Shown here: piece after piece, positions 24,395 through 32,265 of the stretch
How positions within the stretch are numbered: the stretch's first letter is position 1
How the letters are laid out: the number at the start of each line of letters is the position of its first letter
DNA from: Mesorhizobium sp. 113-3-3
GTDB lineage: Bacteria > Pseudomonadota > Alphaproteobacteria > Rhizobiales > Rhizobiaceae
Direction of reading: 5' to 3'
Assembly: GCF_016756495.1 (NCBI RefSeq)
Contig: NZ_AP023243.1
Location: 248,001-312,000 of the forward strand
DNA length: 64,000 nucleotides
Program-made: the position numbers and the translations under genes
The notes under the pieces: generated by a model
The model's database searches: none
Seen by the model: only the letters and a program-made list of their open reading frames with translations
What the model was told of the DNA's origin: nothing

Positions 24395-26247
24395 GCGCAA
24401 ACATGTCCAAGTCCTCAATCCTCCGCCTGTCGCTGTTTCGCGATGTCGCCGCGTTCGGCGCCGTCATCGCCCAGATCGGCGGGCGGCGGACCTGGACGGC
24501 GCTGCTGTTCCTGATCCTCGGCAGCCTGACGGAAGGCATCTCGATCCTGCTGCTTGTGCCGCTGCTGCATCTGGTTGGACGCGCCGACCAGGATTTCGCG
24601 GTGCGGTTGCCGAACAATGATTTCGTGCGCTGGCTGGTGCCGGACGGGACGCTGCAGCTGACGACGGTGCTGTGCGCGCTGGTCGGTCTGGTTGCCGTGC
24701 AGGCCGCGTTCAACCGCTTCAAGTCGGTCTACATGGCCAGGCTTCTCTTCGATTTCATCAACCGTTTGCGCATGAACCTGTTCGAGAGCATCGGCAAGGC
24801 GCGCTGGGGCGTATTCTCGCGCATGCGCAGCTCCGATCTCGACCATGCCCTGACCGGCGACATCGATCGCGTCCAGGGCGCCGCCTTCTCGCTGCTGATG
24901 CTGGTGCAGATCGCGGTGCTTCTGGTGGGCTATCTCGTGATCTCGATGTTCATCTCACCGGTCATGACGGCGTTTGCGATCGTCATCGGCATCGTGATGT
25001 TCGTGGTGCTGCAGCCGTTTCGCGCACGCGCCACCGCCTTTGGCCGGGTCCTGACCAGCAATCGCCAGGATCAGTACCGGACGGTCTCGGAATTCCTCGG
25101 CGGCATCAAGGTGGCCAAGAGCCTGAATGTCGAGGCCAGCTATTTCGCGCAGCTGCAGGCGACGCTGGAAAAGATGAAGGCCGACAACATCGACTATGTC
25201 AGCAACAGTTCGATCGGCACCGCGGTGTTCCAGGTGGCGAGCGTCGTGGGCCTCAGCCTGTTCATCTATGTGGCGCTGGTTCGCTTCAACCTGTCGCTGG
25301 CTGAAATTGTCGTGCTGCTCCTGGTCTTCATGCGCATCGCGCCGCGCTTCATGGACATGCAGACGCAGGCCCAGCAGGTGCTGATCAACCTGCCCGCCTA
25401 TACCGCCATGCGCAGCCTGCAGGCGCGTTTCGACGCCGAGCGCGAACCGGGCCATGCCGAATCTGAAAATGCCGGCAAGCTGTCGCTCGACACCGGGCTG
25501 AACATTCGCGGCGTCTCCTTCGGCTACGATGACGGCACCGGCAAGACGGTGGTGAGCGACATCACCTTCGGCCTGCCGGCCGGCAAGGTCACGGCCCTGA
25601 TCGGCCCCTCGGGTTCGGGAAAGAGCACGATCGCCGACATGCTGCTCGGCCTGCTGGAGCCGACCGCCGGCAAGATCCTCGTCGACGGCGTCGAAATCGA
25701 TGCTGGCAATCGCCGGCGCTGGCGCGACCAGGTGGCCTATGTGCCGCAGGACGTCTTCCTGCTGCATGACACGATCGCTGCGAACCTGCGCCTGGCCGCG
25801 CCGCAGGCCAGCGACGACGATCTGTGGACCGCGCTGCGTGCCGCGCATGCCGGCGAATTCGTCGAACGGCTCGACCAGGGGCTCGGCACGGTGGTCGGCG
25901 ATCGCGGCGTGCGGCTGTCCGGCGGCGAGCGCCAACGCATTGCGCTGGCGCGTGCGCTGCTGCGCAAGCCGTCGCTGCTCATCCTCGATGAGGCGACCAG
26001 CGCGCTCGACTGGCAGAACCAGTCGCTGATTGCCCGGTCGATCGACGGATTGCGCGGCGCGATGACCATCCTCACCATCGCGCACCGGCCATCCATGATC
26101 GCCTTCGCCGACTGGGTGGTGGCGATGGAAGACGGCCGCGTCGTCGAGGTCGGCCAGTATCAGCGGCTGAAAGCTAAGCCGGCGAGCCGGCTGTCGAGGA
26201 TGCTGTCGGGGGAACAGTCGGAACCCGAACCCGCGAATGTCGCCTGA
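24391..26247 (+). CDS. Lasso-peptide ABC exporter (D)
   Basis: A 618-aa fused ABC half-transporter (membrane domain plus ATPase) expected to export the mature lasso peptide and give self-protection. The N-terminal domain has six hydrophobic segments. The ATPase has Walker A LIGPSGSGKSTIADMLLG (about residues 404-421), signature LSGGERQRIALARALL and Walker B LLILDEATSALD, then the H-loop in TIAHRP. A GTG at 24391 overlaps the kinase stop; an ATG at 24403 is the alternative start. It ends 25 bases before the convergent exoX-like gene, marking the right end of the lasso cluster. Confidence 0.92.
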   Translation: MSANMSKSSILRLSLFRDVAAFGAVIAQIGGRRTWTALLFLILGSLTEGISILLLVPLLHLVGRADQDFAVRLPNNDFVRWLVPDGTLQLTTVLCALVGLVAVQAAFNRFKSVYMARLLFDFINRLRMNLFESIGKARWGVFSRMRSSDLDHALTGDIDRVQGAAFSLLMLVQIAVLLVGYLVISMFISPVMTAFAIVIGIVMFVVLQPFRARATAFGRVLTSNRQDQYRTVSEFLGGIKVAKSLNVEASYFAQLQATLEKMKADNIDYVSNSSIGTAVFQVASVVGLSLFIYVALVRFNLSLAEIVVLLLVFMRIAPRFMDMQTQAQQVLINLPAYTAMRSLQARFDAEREPGHAESENAGKLSLDTGLNIRGVSFGYDDGTGKTVVSDITFGLPAGKVTALIGPSGSGKSTIADMLLGLLEPTAGKILVDGVEIDAGNRRRWRDQVAYVPQDVFLLHDTIAANLRLAAPQASDDDLWTALRAAHAGEFVERLDQGLGTVVGDRGVRLSGGERQRIALARALLRKPSLLILDEATSALDWQNQSLIARSIDGLRGAMTILTIAHRPSMIAFADWVVAMEDGRVVEVGQYQRLKAKPASRLSRMLSGEQSEPEPANVA

Positions 26248-26271
26248 GGCCGCGGATATCCTTTGCAGGAA

Positions 26272-26547
26272 CTAATGCAGGCTGCGCCGGGCATTGCCCA
26301 GCTTCTTGCCTTCGGCCACGTCGGGCGCGCTCAGCTTTCTCTCGGCTTCGCGCAGCCTGTCAGCCGGGGTCGGCGCACTCCTGGCGATCATGGCATAGAC
26401 CAGGACGAAATAGCCGGCCTGGATGATCACCGCGCAGATGATGACGCGCAGCAGCGTCGTGCCCAGCGAAGCGCCGCCAAGCCAGGACCAGGCGACGACG
26501 ATTGCAAGAGCGAAAATCATCCCAACGATGAATTTTGGAAGCGACAT
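26272..26547 (-). CDS. exoX: ExoX-like exopolysaccharide production repressor
   Basis: A 91-aa inner-membrane protein with two N-terminal hydrophobic segments (FIVGMIFALAIVVAWSWL and LLRVIICAVIIQAGYFVLVY) and a polar C-terminal tail. Size, topology and the AVIIQAGYFV motif match the ExoX/Psi family, which lowers EPS production, apparently by acting on ExoY. As in Sinorhizobium, it lies next to and divergent from the exoY-like gene, which supports the assignment. The start is the ATG at 26547; its ribosome site is weak. Confidence 0.78.
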   Translation of the reverse strand: MSLPKFIVGMIFALAIVVAWSWLGGASLGTTLLRVIICAVIIQAGYFVLVYAMIARSAPTPADRLREAERKLSAPDVAEGKKLGNARRSLH

Positions 26548-27147
26548 ACCCAACAGCCCATAAACCGGCTCGGGTTATATCAAACGATAGCCCCACCCGA
26601 GCGCCGTCCCTTGTTCTGCGAGCTTGTAAAGGTGCCCGCTATCGGCCGGTTGCTTCCGGCCTTTCAACCTGTCGCCACTCTGACAGGTATAATTTGCAAT
26701 TCTATTAAGGCGAGCAGGAGGCGGCAAGGGCAACCGCACATATTTTTGATTGAGCTTTCGCGATCGACTCTGCCATGCTGCAACGCACACCACCGCAATT
26801 CACTCAACCTGAGGCCACCGACCCGCTTCAGTACAATTTACAATATTGTGTAGTATTTTATGTTAATAGTTGGGAACTTTGCACCTTCCTAAAGCTCTAA
26901 TATGTACCATTCCAGGCCAGTTAGAACGGCCTGCCCAGGATTCGCCCCAAAAAGGTCCGCATTTTTTTCCGCCTGCCCATTTATTGTCACAAATGTGCTA
27001 AGCATCCCGAAAAATGTGCATCGCTAGCTTATTATTTAGTCAATTCATGACGTGACTATTTCAATGGGCCGGGAAATTGTGTGTTGCGCTGCAACATTTT
27101 TTTGGTATCGTGTGGTGAACCATTCGTTCAACGCATGGAGTTTCCGC
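26548..27147. other. Long divergent exoX/exoY regulatory region
   Basis: About 600 bases without a convincing gene, AT-richer than the flanks. It contains a perfect palindrome ACAATATTGT at 26840-26849, a TATAAT-like stretch near 26690, and the TGC-RNY-GCA box at 27085-27093. A further TGCAACGCA match at 26779-26787 also fits the pattern. The length suggests several regulatory inputs for exoY. Confidence 0.6.
27085..27093. promoter_or_regulatory. TGC-RNY-GCA box upstream of exoY
   Basis: TGCGCTGCA within the longer palindrome TGTTGCGCTGCAACA, followed by a T-run. It lies 54 bases before the chosen exoY ATG, the same spacing as the exoL and lasso-precursor copies (55-57 bases). Confidence 0.55.
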
Positions 27148-27825
27148 ATGAGGGATATTGCCAAGTCGGCCACGGCGGGCTTTTCGCAGGCTGACACCGA
27201 TTTTCCGCCGCCGATCGGCGGCCTCATCAAGCGCAGCTTCGATATTTTCGGTTCACTGGTTGGTCTGATCGCTCTCAGCCCGCTGTTCATCATGATAGCG
27301 CTGCTGGTCAAATTTTCCGACGGTGGATCGATTTTCTACGGCCATCGGCGAATCGGGCGCGGGGGACGGATTTTTCCGTGCCTGAAATTCCGCACCATGG
27401 TTCCGGACGGCGACAAGGTGCTGGCCGCCTATCTGGCCACCAATCCGGAGGCCAATGCGGAATGGATAGCGACCCGCAAGTTGAAGAACGATCCGCGCGT
27501 CACCCGTGTCGGCGCGGTGCTGCGCAAGCTCAGCCTCGATGAACTGCCGCAGATCATCAACATCCTGCAGGGCGATATGAGCCTTGTCGGCCCTCGCCCG
27601 GTGGTGCGCGACGAGCTGGAGATCTACGGCAGCGCCGCCGTCTACTATCTGAAGTCGCGGCCCGGCCTGACCGGCCTGTGGCAGGTCAGCGGCCGCAACG
27701 ACGTTTCCTATGACAGCCGCGTCGCCTTCGACCGCCACTATGTCGAGAACTGGTCGCTGTTCGGCGACGTGCGAATCATCATCAAGACCGTGCCGGCCGT
27801 CTGGATGTCACGCGGCTCTTACTGA
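27148..27825 (+). CDS. exoY: ExoY-like undecaprenyl-phosphate sugar-1-phosphate transferase
   Basis: Priming enzyme of EPS assembly: transfers a sugar-1-phosphate (galactose-1-P in succinoglycan) to undecaprenyl phosphate. The 225-aa protein has one membrane segment ([21 protein letters not shown]) and the bacterial sugar transferase core: [37 protein letters not shown] and [15 protein letters not shown]. Length equals that of S. meliloti ExoY. The ATG at 27148 has GGAG seven bases upstream and is preferred over in-frame starts in the promoter. Likely co-transcribed with the ExoF-like gene 65 bases downstream. Confidence 0.95.
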   Translation: MRDIAKSATAGFSQADTDFPPPIGGLIKRSFDIFGSLVGLIALSPLFIMIALLVKFSDGGSIFYGHRRIGRGGRIFPCLKFRTMVPDGDKVLAAYLATNPEANAEWIATRKLKNDPRVTRVGAVLRKLSLDELPQIINILQGDMSLVGPRPVVRDELEIYGSAAVYYLKSRPGLTGLWQVSGRNDVSYDSRVAFDRHYVENWSLFGDVRIIIKTVPAVWMSRGSY

Positions 27826-27890
27826 CCGGCCAGCGGCATCCGGCGGCAAGCTCATCGGGCGATGGGGCTAAAACGGATCGGAACGTTCAG

Positions 27891-29162
27891 TTGAAAACAG
27901 ACATGTTCGAAGCCTTTGGCAGCGGCCGTTTTTCCGGCCGCTCTCGGTTTATGGCCACCTGCCTAACGGTGTCGCTCGCTTTTCTTCCACAGATTGCCGC
28001 GGCCGAAGACTACCATCTCGGTTCGCAGGACAAGCTCAACATCCGAATCGCCGAATGGCAGACCGTCGAAGGCACGTTCCGCGACTGGTCGGCGGTGAAC
28101 GGCGAATACACGGTCGGCCCGGGCGGCACGCTGTCGGTGCCTTTCGTGGGCGAGTTGCCGGCGGCCGGCAAGACCACGGCGGAAGTGGCGGCGGCAATCA
28201 GCGAGGCGCTGCAGCACAAGCTCGCTCTGTCGGACAAGCCCGAGGCCTCGGTCGAGATGGCGCAATTCCGGCCTTTCTATATTTCGGGCGAAGTGCAGAA
28301 CCCCGGCCAGTTTCCCTACGTGCCCGAACTGACGGTGCTGAAAGCGATCAGCGTCGCCGGCGGCATGAGGCGCAGCACCGATTACGGCCCCCAGCTCGGC
28401 AAGGACCTGGTCACCGCCAAGGGCAATTTCGATATCTCCGACGACCAGCGCGTGCGGCTGCTCGTCAGGCGCGCTCGCATCGACGCCGATCTGGCCGGCA
28501 AGACGAGTTTCGAAGCGCCTAAGGAGGTTCAGGACGATCCGCGGCTGCCGACCATTGTCGCCGATGAGATGACGATCCTCACGGCAGACCAGAAGGCGCT
28601 GAAGCTGAAGCTCGAGGCGCTCGACGATCTCAAGGGCGTCCTCCAGGCCGAAATCGAATCGCTGCAGAAGAAGATCGTCAACCAGCAGAAGCAGGTCGAC
28701 CTGGCACAGCAGCAGCTCGCAAGCATCGGTCCGCTGGCGCAGAAGGGCCTGGTCGCCAATGCCAGGCTCCTGGATTCGCAACAGTCCGTCACCGACCTGC
28801 AGGGCAAGATCCTCGATTATGAGACAGCCATCCTCACCGCCAAGCAGGCGATCAGCAAGGCGACGCAGGACGCCATCGACGCCCAGAACACGTTGAGCTC
28901 GAGCCTCGCCGCAGACCGGCAGCAGACCGAAGCCGACCTGAACGAGGCCGCGCTGAAGGTGAATATGCAGAAAGGCCTGATCGCCCAGGCCAGCGATCCC
29001 GCGACGACGGCCGCCATCACCAACGACCAGCAGCCTACCCTGCTCTATTCGCTGGTGCGCAATGTCGACGGCAAGACCAGCGAAATCGCCGCCAAGGAAG
29101 ACACGCTGGTGCTGCCCGGCGATGTGATCAAGGTCAAGCTGGCGCCGCTGGCCAGCCAGTAG
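27891..29162 (+). CDS. exoF: ExoF-like polysaccharide export protein
   Basis: A 423-aa periplasmic/outer-membrane-facing export protein of the OPX group. The signal peptide is in LTVSLAFLPQIAAAEDY. The Poly_export (SLBB-type) domain has YHLGSQDKLNIRI and YTVGPGGTLSVPFVGEL. A ligand-binding repeat follows at FYISGEVQNPGQFPYVPEL. The C-terminal half is coiled coil (QAEIESLQKKIVNQQKQVDL). This layout equals ExoF (about 421 aa). The start is either the TTG at 27891, with GGA eight bases upstream, or the ATG at 27903. A bidirectional terminator follows at 29216-29247. Confidence 0.92.
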   Translation: MKTDMFEAFGSGRFSGRSRFMATCLTVSLAFLPQIAAAEDYHLGSQDKLNIRIAEWQTVEGTFRDWSAVNGEYTVGPGGTLSVPFVGELPAAGKTTAEVAAAISEALQHKLALSDKPEASVEMAQFRPFYISGEVQNPGQFPYVPELTVLKAISVAGGMRRSTDYGPQLGKDLVTAKGNFDISDDQRVRLLVRRARIDADLAGKTSFEAPKEVQDDPRLPTIVADEMTILTADQKALKLKLEALDDLKGVLQAEIESLQKKIVNQQKQVDLAQQQLASIGPLAQKGLVANARLLDSQQSVTDLQGKILDYETAILTAKQAISKATQDAIDAQNTLSSSLAADRQQTEADLNEAALKVNMQKGLIAQASDPATTAAITNDQQPTLLYSLVRNVDGKTSEIAAKEDTLVLPGDVIKVKLAPLASQ

Positions 29163-29215
29163 GCCCCGCACTTCGGTGCGATCCAGCGCTTCGATCCATA
29201 GCACCAAGAATTCCA

Positions 29216-29247
29216 ACCTCCGCCCGGTCCGCTTGGCGGAGGTTTTG
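29216..29247. terminator. Bidirectional intrinsic terminator between exoF and exoQ
   Basis: A 10-bp perfect stem AACCTCCGCC (29216-29225) and GGCGGAGGTT (29236-29245) with a 10-base loop, followed by TTTT on the plus strand. It lies 54 bases after exoF and 107 bases from the convergent exoQ stop, so it can serve both. Confidence 0.85.
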
Positions 29248-29353
29248 CCATGTGCGATTTCAGGCCGCGAAACGATAAAGCGTGCCGTTCAAGAAGGCAT
29301 TGGGCAAAGGCCTCAACTGCGGAGAGCGTTAAGCTTCGCCCGCGAGCGACCGC

Positions 29354-30667
29354 TCAGGCCTGATCTGCGGTCGCCGGACGGCCGGCATGCCGGGGCCATG
29401 CCGGCTCGCCCCTTGGCGCATCCGCCGGCTCGAAGGCCGGCGACCAGCGCGTGCGGGTGACCGGCAGCCGCGCCAGCTTGAAGTAGCTGAAATACATCAG
29501 GAAGGAGCCCATGATGTAGGGGTTGAGGACCTCGACCTCGACGAAGGAGCGGATGAGCAGCAACACCATAACGCCGAACAGCACCACCGATTCGGCCTGC
29601 CATGCCTTGAAGATCACCGTCGAGACATGACCGAAAAGCGTGCGCAGCATGATCAGCGAGATCATCACCGCTCCGGTGAAGCCGAGCTCGACAAGCGCCT
29701 CGACATAGGTGTTGTGGAAGTGGAAGCCGGTGCGGGTGGTGATGTAGAATTCATTCCACAGCCGCTCGGCCTCGGCAAAACCCTGCACCCAATAGGCGGC
29801 ATAGCCGACGCCGAGGATCGGCGAGCGCTGCGCGGCGTTCCAGCCCTGCTCCCACAGATAGGTCCGCCCGGTCAGCGTCGAATCCTTGCCAAAGATGCCA
29901 AGCACGAAGTCCATGAGCCCGAGATTGAGGGCGACAAAGGCCACCACGACGATCAGGCCGGCGCCGACCACGAAGATCACCCTGCGATAGCGGCGCGACA
30001 AAAGCTTGGTCATGGCAAGAAGCGCGATGAGCGCCAGGACCGCCGGTATCGAGGCCATCGACGTGGCGGAATGCGAAATGACCAGCAGATAGGCCGACAA
30101 CAGCACGACAGGCACGGTCAGCATGAAACTCAGCCGGCCACGCCGCAGGAAAGCGAGGAACACCACGGAGAAATAGATTCCGAGCGAACCGACGAAGCCG
30201 ATCTGGTTCTTGGAGGCAAAAGCGCCGACGAAATTGTAGGTGCCGTCAAGGACGTCCTCGGAATAGGCGCCGACCTTGAGCGAATAGAGCATGACGAAGA
30301 AGATCCCGACCAGCGCGCCGAGCGTCAGGGTGCGCACGCTGACGGTGCGCGCCGCGACATAGGCACAGGCGATGTGGGACAGGTACTGGACCGCCGTTCT
30401 GGCGGTGACGCCGGGCGCCTGCGACCAGAAGATGGAGAAGCAGATATAGGCCGCGAACAGCAGCGGCAGCCAGGCGCTGGAGAGCTGCCGCAGGAAGCGC
30501 CGGTAGTCGACCAGGATGAGCGGAAGCCAGACGGCGTAGTAGGCCAGGATCAGCACCTGGCCGAAAATGACGGAATAGGAGAACGCCCAGATCGAAACGG
30601 CCACGGCAAAGGCGCCATAGACCGAGTTCTTCTCGGGATCGACCAGCAGGGACTTTGGAATTTTCAT
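29354..30667 (-). CDS. exoQ: ExoQ-like EPS polymerase (Wzy/O-antigen ligase family)
   Basis: Polytopic inner-membrane protein of 437 aa with about ten hydrophobic segments. It is expected to polymerise EPS repeats in the periplasm (Wzy role). The family loop is visible as STLTGRTYLWEQGWNAAQRSP followed by ILGVGYAAYW, and later FHFHNTYVEALVELGFTG (Wzy_C/O-antigen ligase signature with the conserved His). The ATG at 30667 (MKIPKSLLVD) fits ExoQ length. A TGC-RNY-GCA box lies 95 bases upstream. Right border of the exo locus. Confidence 0.9.
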   Translation of the reverse strand: MKIPKSLLVDPEKNSVYGAFAVAVSIWAFSYSVIFGQVLILAYYAVWLPLILVDYRRFLRQLSSAWLPLLFAAYICFSIFWSQAPGVTARTAVQYLSHIACAYVAARTVSVRTLTLGALVGIFFVMLYSLKVGAYSEDVLDGTYNFVGAFASKNQIGFVGSLGIYFSVVFLAFLRRGRLSFMLTVPVVLLSAYLLVISHSATSMASIPAVLALIALLAMTKLLSRRYRRVIFVVGAGLIVVVAFVALNLGLMDFVLGIFGKDSTLTGRTYLWEQGWNAAQRSPILGVGYAAYWVQGFAEAERLWNEFYITTRTGFHFHNTYVEALVELGFTGAVMISLIMLRTLFGHVSTVIFKAWQAESVVLFGVMVLLLIRSFVEVEVLNPYIMGSFLMYFSYFKLARLPVTRTRWSPAFEPADAPRGEPAWPRHAGRPATADQA

Positions 30668-30761
30668 CTCAGAGTCCCGGCGACGCGACCCAAGACCAGC
30701 AGGCCGCAAGCCGGCCGACATATCCGCAAACAGGGGCGTGCAATAAACGGCATCTCCATTG

Positions 30762-30770
30762 TGCAGTGCA
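30762..30770. promoter_or_regulatory. TGC-RNY-GCA box upstream of exoQ
   Basis: TGCAGTGCA within ATTGTGCAGTGCAATATAA, in the promoter side of the leftward exoQ gene. The palindrome extends to ATTG-TGCAGTGCA-AT. Confidence 0.5.
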
Positions 30771-30881
30771 ATATAACCTATCGCACCGCATCCTCAATGG
30801 CAAATCCGGTCACCTTGTCTTACAGGCGCGAACGGGGAGAGATCAGCTGGTGACGCCTCGGCCACGCCCACCCGCCAAGCG

Positions 30882-31709
30882 CTACCACAACGCTCCGCCG
30901 GTGATCTGGATGTTTTCCATGGTGATGCCCTTGGCCAGGTCCGAGCACAGGAACACGGCCAGTGCGGCGATCTCCTGCGGCTGCAGCATGCGCTGCTGCG
31001 GGTTGCCCTTGGCGATCTCGGCCATCGCTTCCTCGGCCGTGCGCCCCTTGCCCTCGCGCTCGACCACCTGCGCCACGTTGCGGCGCATCAGTTCGGTCTC
31101 GACCCAGGTTGGGCTGAGCATGACGCAGGTGATGCCGTGCGCGGCCCCCTCCAGCGCCACGCAGCGGGTAAGGCCGAGCAGACCGGCCTTGGAGGCGCAG
31201 TAGGCGGGATTGTCCTTCCAGCCGACGGAGGCCGCGGTCGAGCCGATGTTGACGATGCGGCCCCAGCCGCGCCCGATCATGCCGGGCAGCACCGCACGGG
31301 TTGCGCGGAAGGCGCCGGTCAGGTTGGTGTCGAGGATCTTGTCCCAAAGCGCGTCGGAATGGCCGCAGACCGGCTGCTCGGCGGTGGTGCCGGCCGCGTT
31401 GACCAGGATGTCGGCAGGGCCGATGGCGGTTTCGGCCTCGGCTACGAACCGGTCGGTGATCTCGCTGTCACGGACGTCGAGGTGAGCAGCATGCACCCTG
31501 GTGCCGTGGGCCGACAGGGCCGAGCGTACGCGCTCGATTTCGTCGGCGCCCGGATAATAGGCGGCATCGGATCTGTCGGCGCCGGCAGGCGCGATGTAGG
31601 ACCCAACGGCGACATTGGCGCCGGCTTCGGCCAAGGCCGTGGCAATGGCGAAGCCCATGCCGGAAAACCCGCCGGTGACGATTGCACCGCGCCCAGCAAG
31701 GTTTGTCAT
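30882..31709 (-). CDS. SDR-family dehydrogenase
   Basis: NAD(P)-dependent short-chain dehydrogenase/reductase of 275 aa. The cofactor motif is AIVTGGFSGMGFAIA (TGxxxGxG), with ILVNAAGTT, the catalytic IVNIGSTAASVG serine and YCASKAG (YxxxK). The C-terminus ends in the usual ITGGALW. The ATG at 31709 is favoured by GGAGAAG upstream. It lies 70 bases after the acetone carboxylase gamma gene on the same strand, so it may act on a ketone, alcohol or hydroxyacyl intermediate of that pathway. Substrate unknown. Confidence 0.85.
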   Translation of the reverse strand: MTNLAGRGAIVTGGFSGMGFAIATALAEAGANVAVGSYIAPAGADRSDAAYYPGADEIERVRSALSAHGTRVHAAHLDVRDSEITDRFVAEAETAIGPADILVNAAGTTAEQPVCGHSDALWDKILDTNLTGAFRATRAVLPGMIGRGWGRIVNIGSTAASVGWKDNPAYCASKAGLLGLTRCVALEGAAHGITCVMLSPTWVETELMRRNVAQVVEREGKGRTAEEAMAEIAKGNPQQRMLQPQEIAALAVFLCSDLAKGITMENIQITGGALW

Positions 31710-31779
31710 CGCGTGCTTCTCCATTGGTTGGGGCAGGCAATCAGGTTCCGGAGTCTTTGTCGACGCGGTTCACCTTCCC

Positions 31780-32265
31780 CTAAAGCGGTTTGCCCAGCCA
31801 TTCGCGGTAGAAGCCTTCGAGGTCGGGCTGGAAATCGTGCACGATGGGATAGCCGGGCGCGGCTGCTTCCACCTCGTGCATGGTTCCGCATTCCGGGCAG
31901 ATGAATTCTCGGATCTCCATCCACTGCGGATCGGGGATATCGCTGTTGGGGTAGATCTCGCGCAGCGTCTCCTCGGTGTTGCGCACGATGATCGCGGCCT
32001 TCAGCTTCCAGTTCTTGCGATAGTCGCCGAAGGAATGGCCGCACTCGCAGCGTGTCACCCGCTCGTCGCCGCTCTGGCAGATGAACAGATGATCCGAGAC
32101 CGGCAGCAGGATCGGGTCCTTCCAGCCGACACGGTCCTGCAGCACCGCGACATATTTGAAGAAACGGTCGTCGTCCTTGTAGGCGCTCATGACGCGGCGC
32201 GTCTGCGGCCAGGGCAGCGTGCCCGCGACCAGATCGGCGATGACTTCCTTGCTATACGAGGTCAT
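31780..32265 (-). CDS. acxC: Acetone carboxylase gamma subunit
   Basis: A 161-aa small subunit of the ATP-dependent acetone carboxylase complex. Two cysteine pairs, CECGHSFGDYRKNWK and CPECGTMHEVEA, form a predicted zinc ribbon. The motif YPNSDIPDPQWMEIREFICP is typical of AcxC. It overlaps the alpha-subunit stop by four bases (ATGA), so expression is coupled. Presence of this subunit separates the system from ordinary hydantoinases, which have only the two large subunits. Confidence 0.9.
   Translation of the reverse strand: MTSYSKEVIADLVAGTLPWPQTRRVMSAYKDDDRFFKYVAVLQDRVGWKDPILLPVSDHLFICQSGDERVTRCECGHSFGDYRKNWKLKAAIIVRNTEETLREIYPNSDIPDPQWMEIREFICPECGTMHEVEAAAPGYPIVHDFQPDLEGFYREWLGKPL

Noticed and set aside
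24955..26085. A 376-codon minus-strand frame inside the lasso exporter
   Set aside because: Antisense shadow of the ABC ATPase region, with no recognisable motif.
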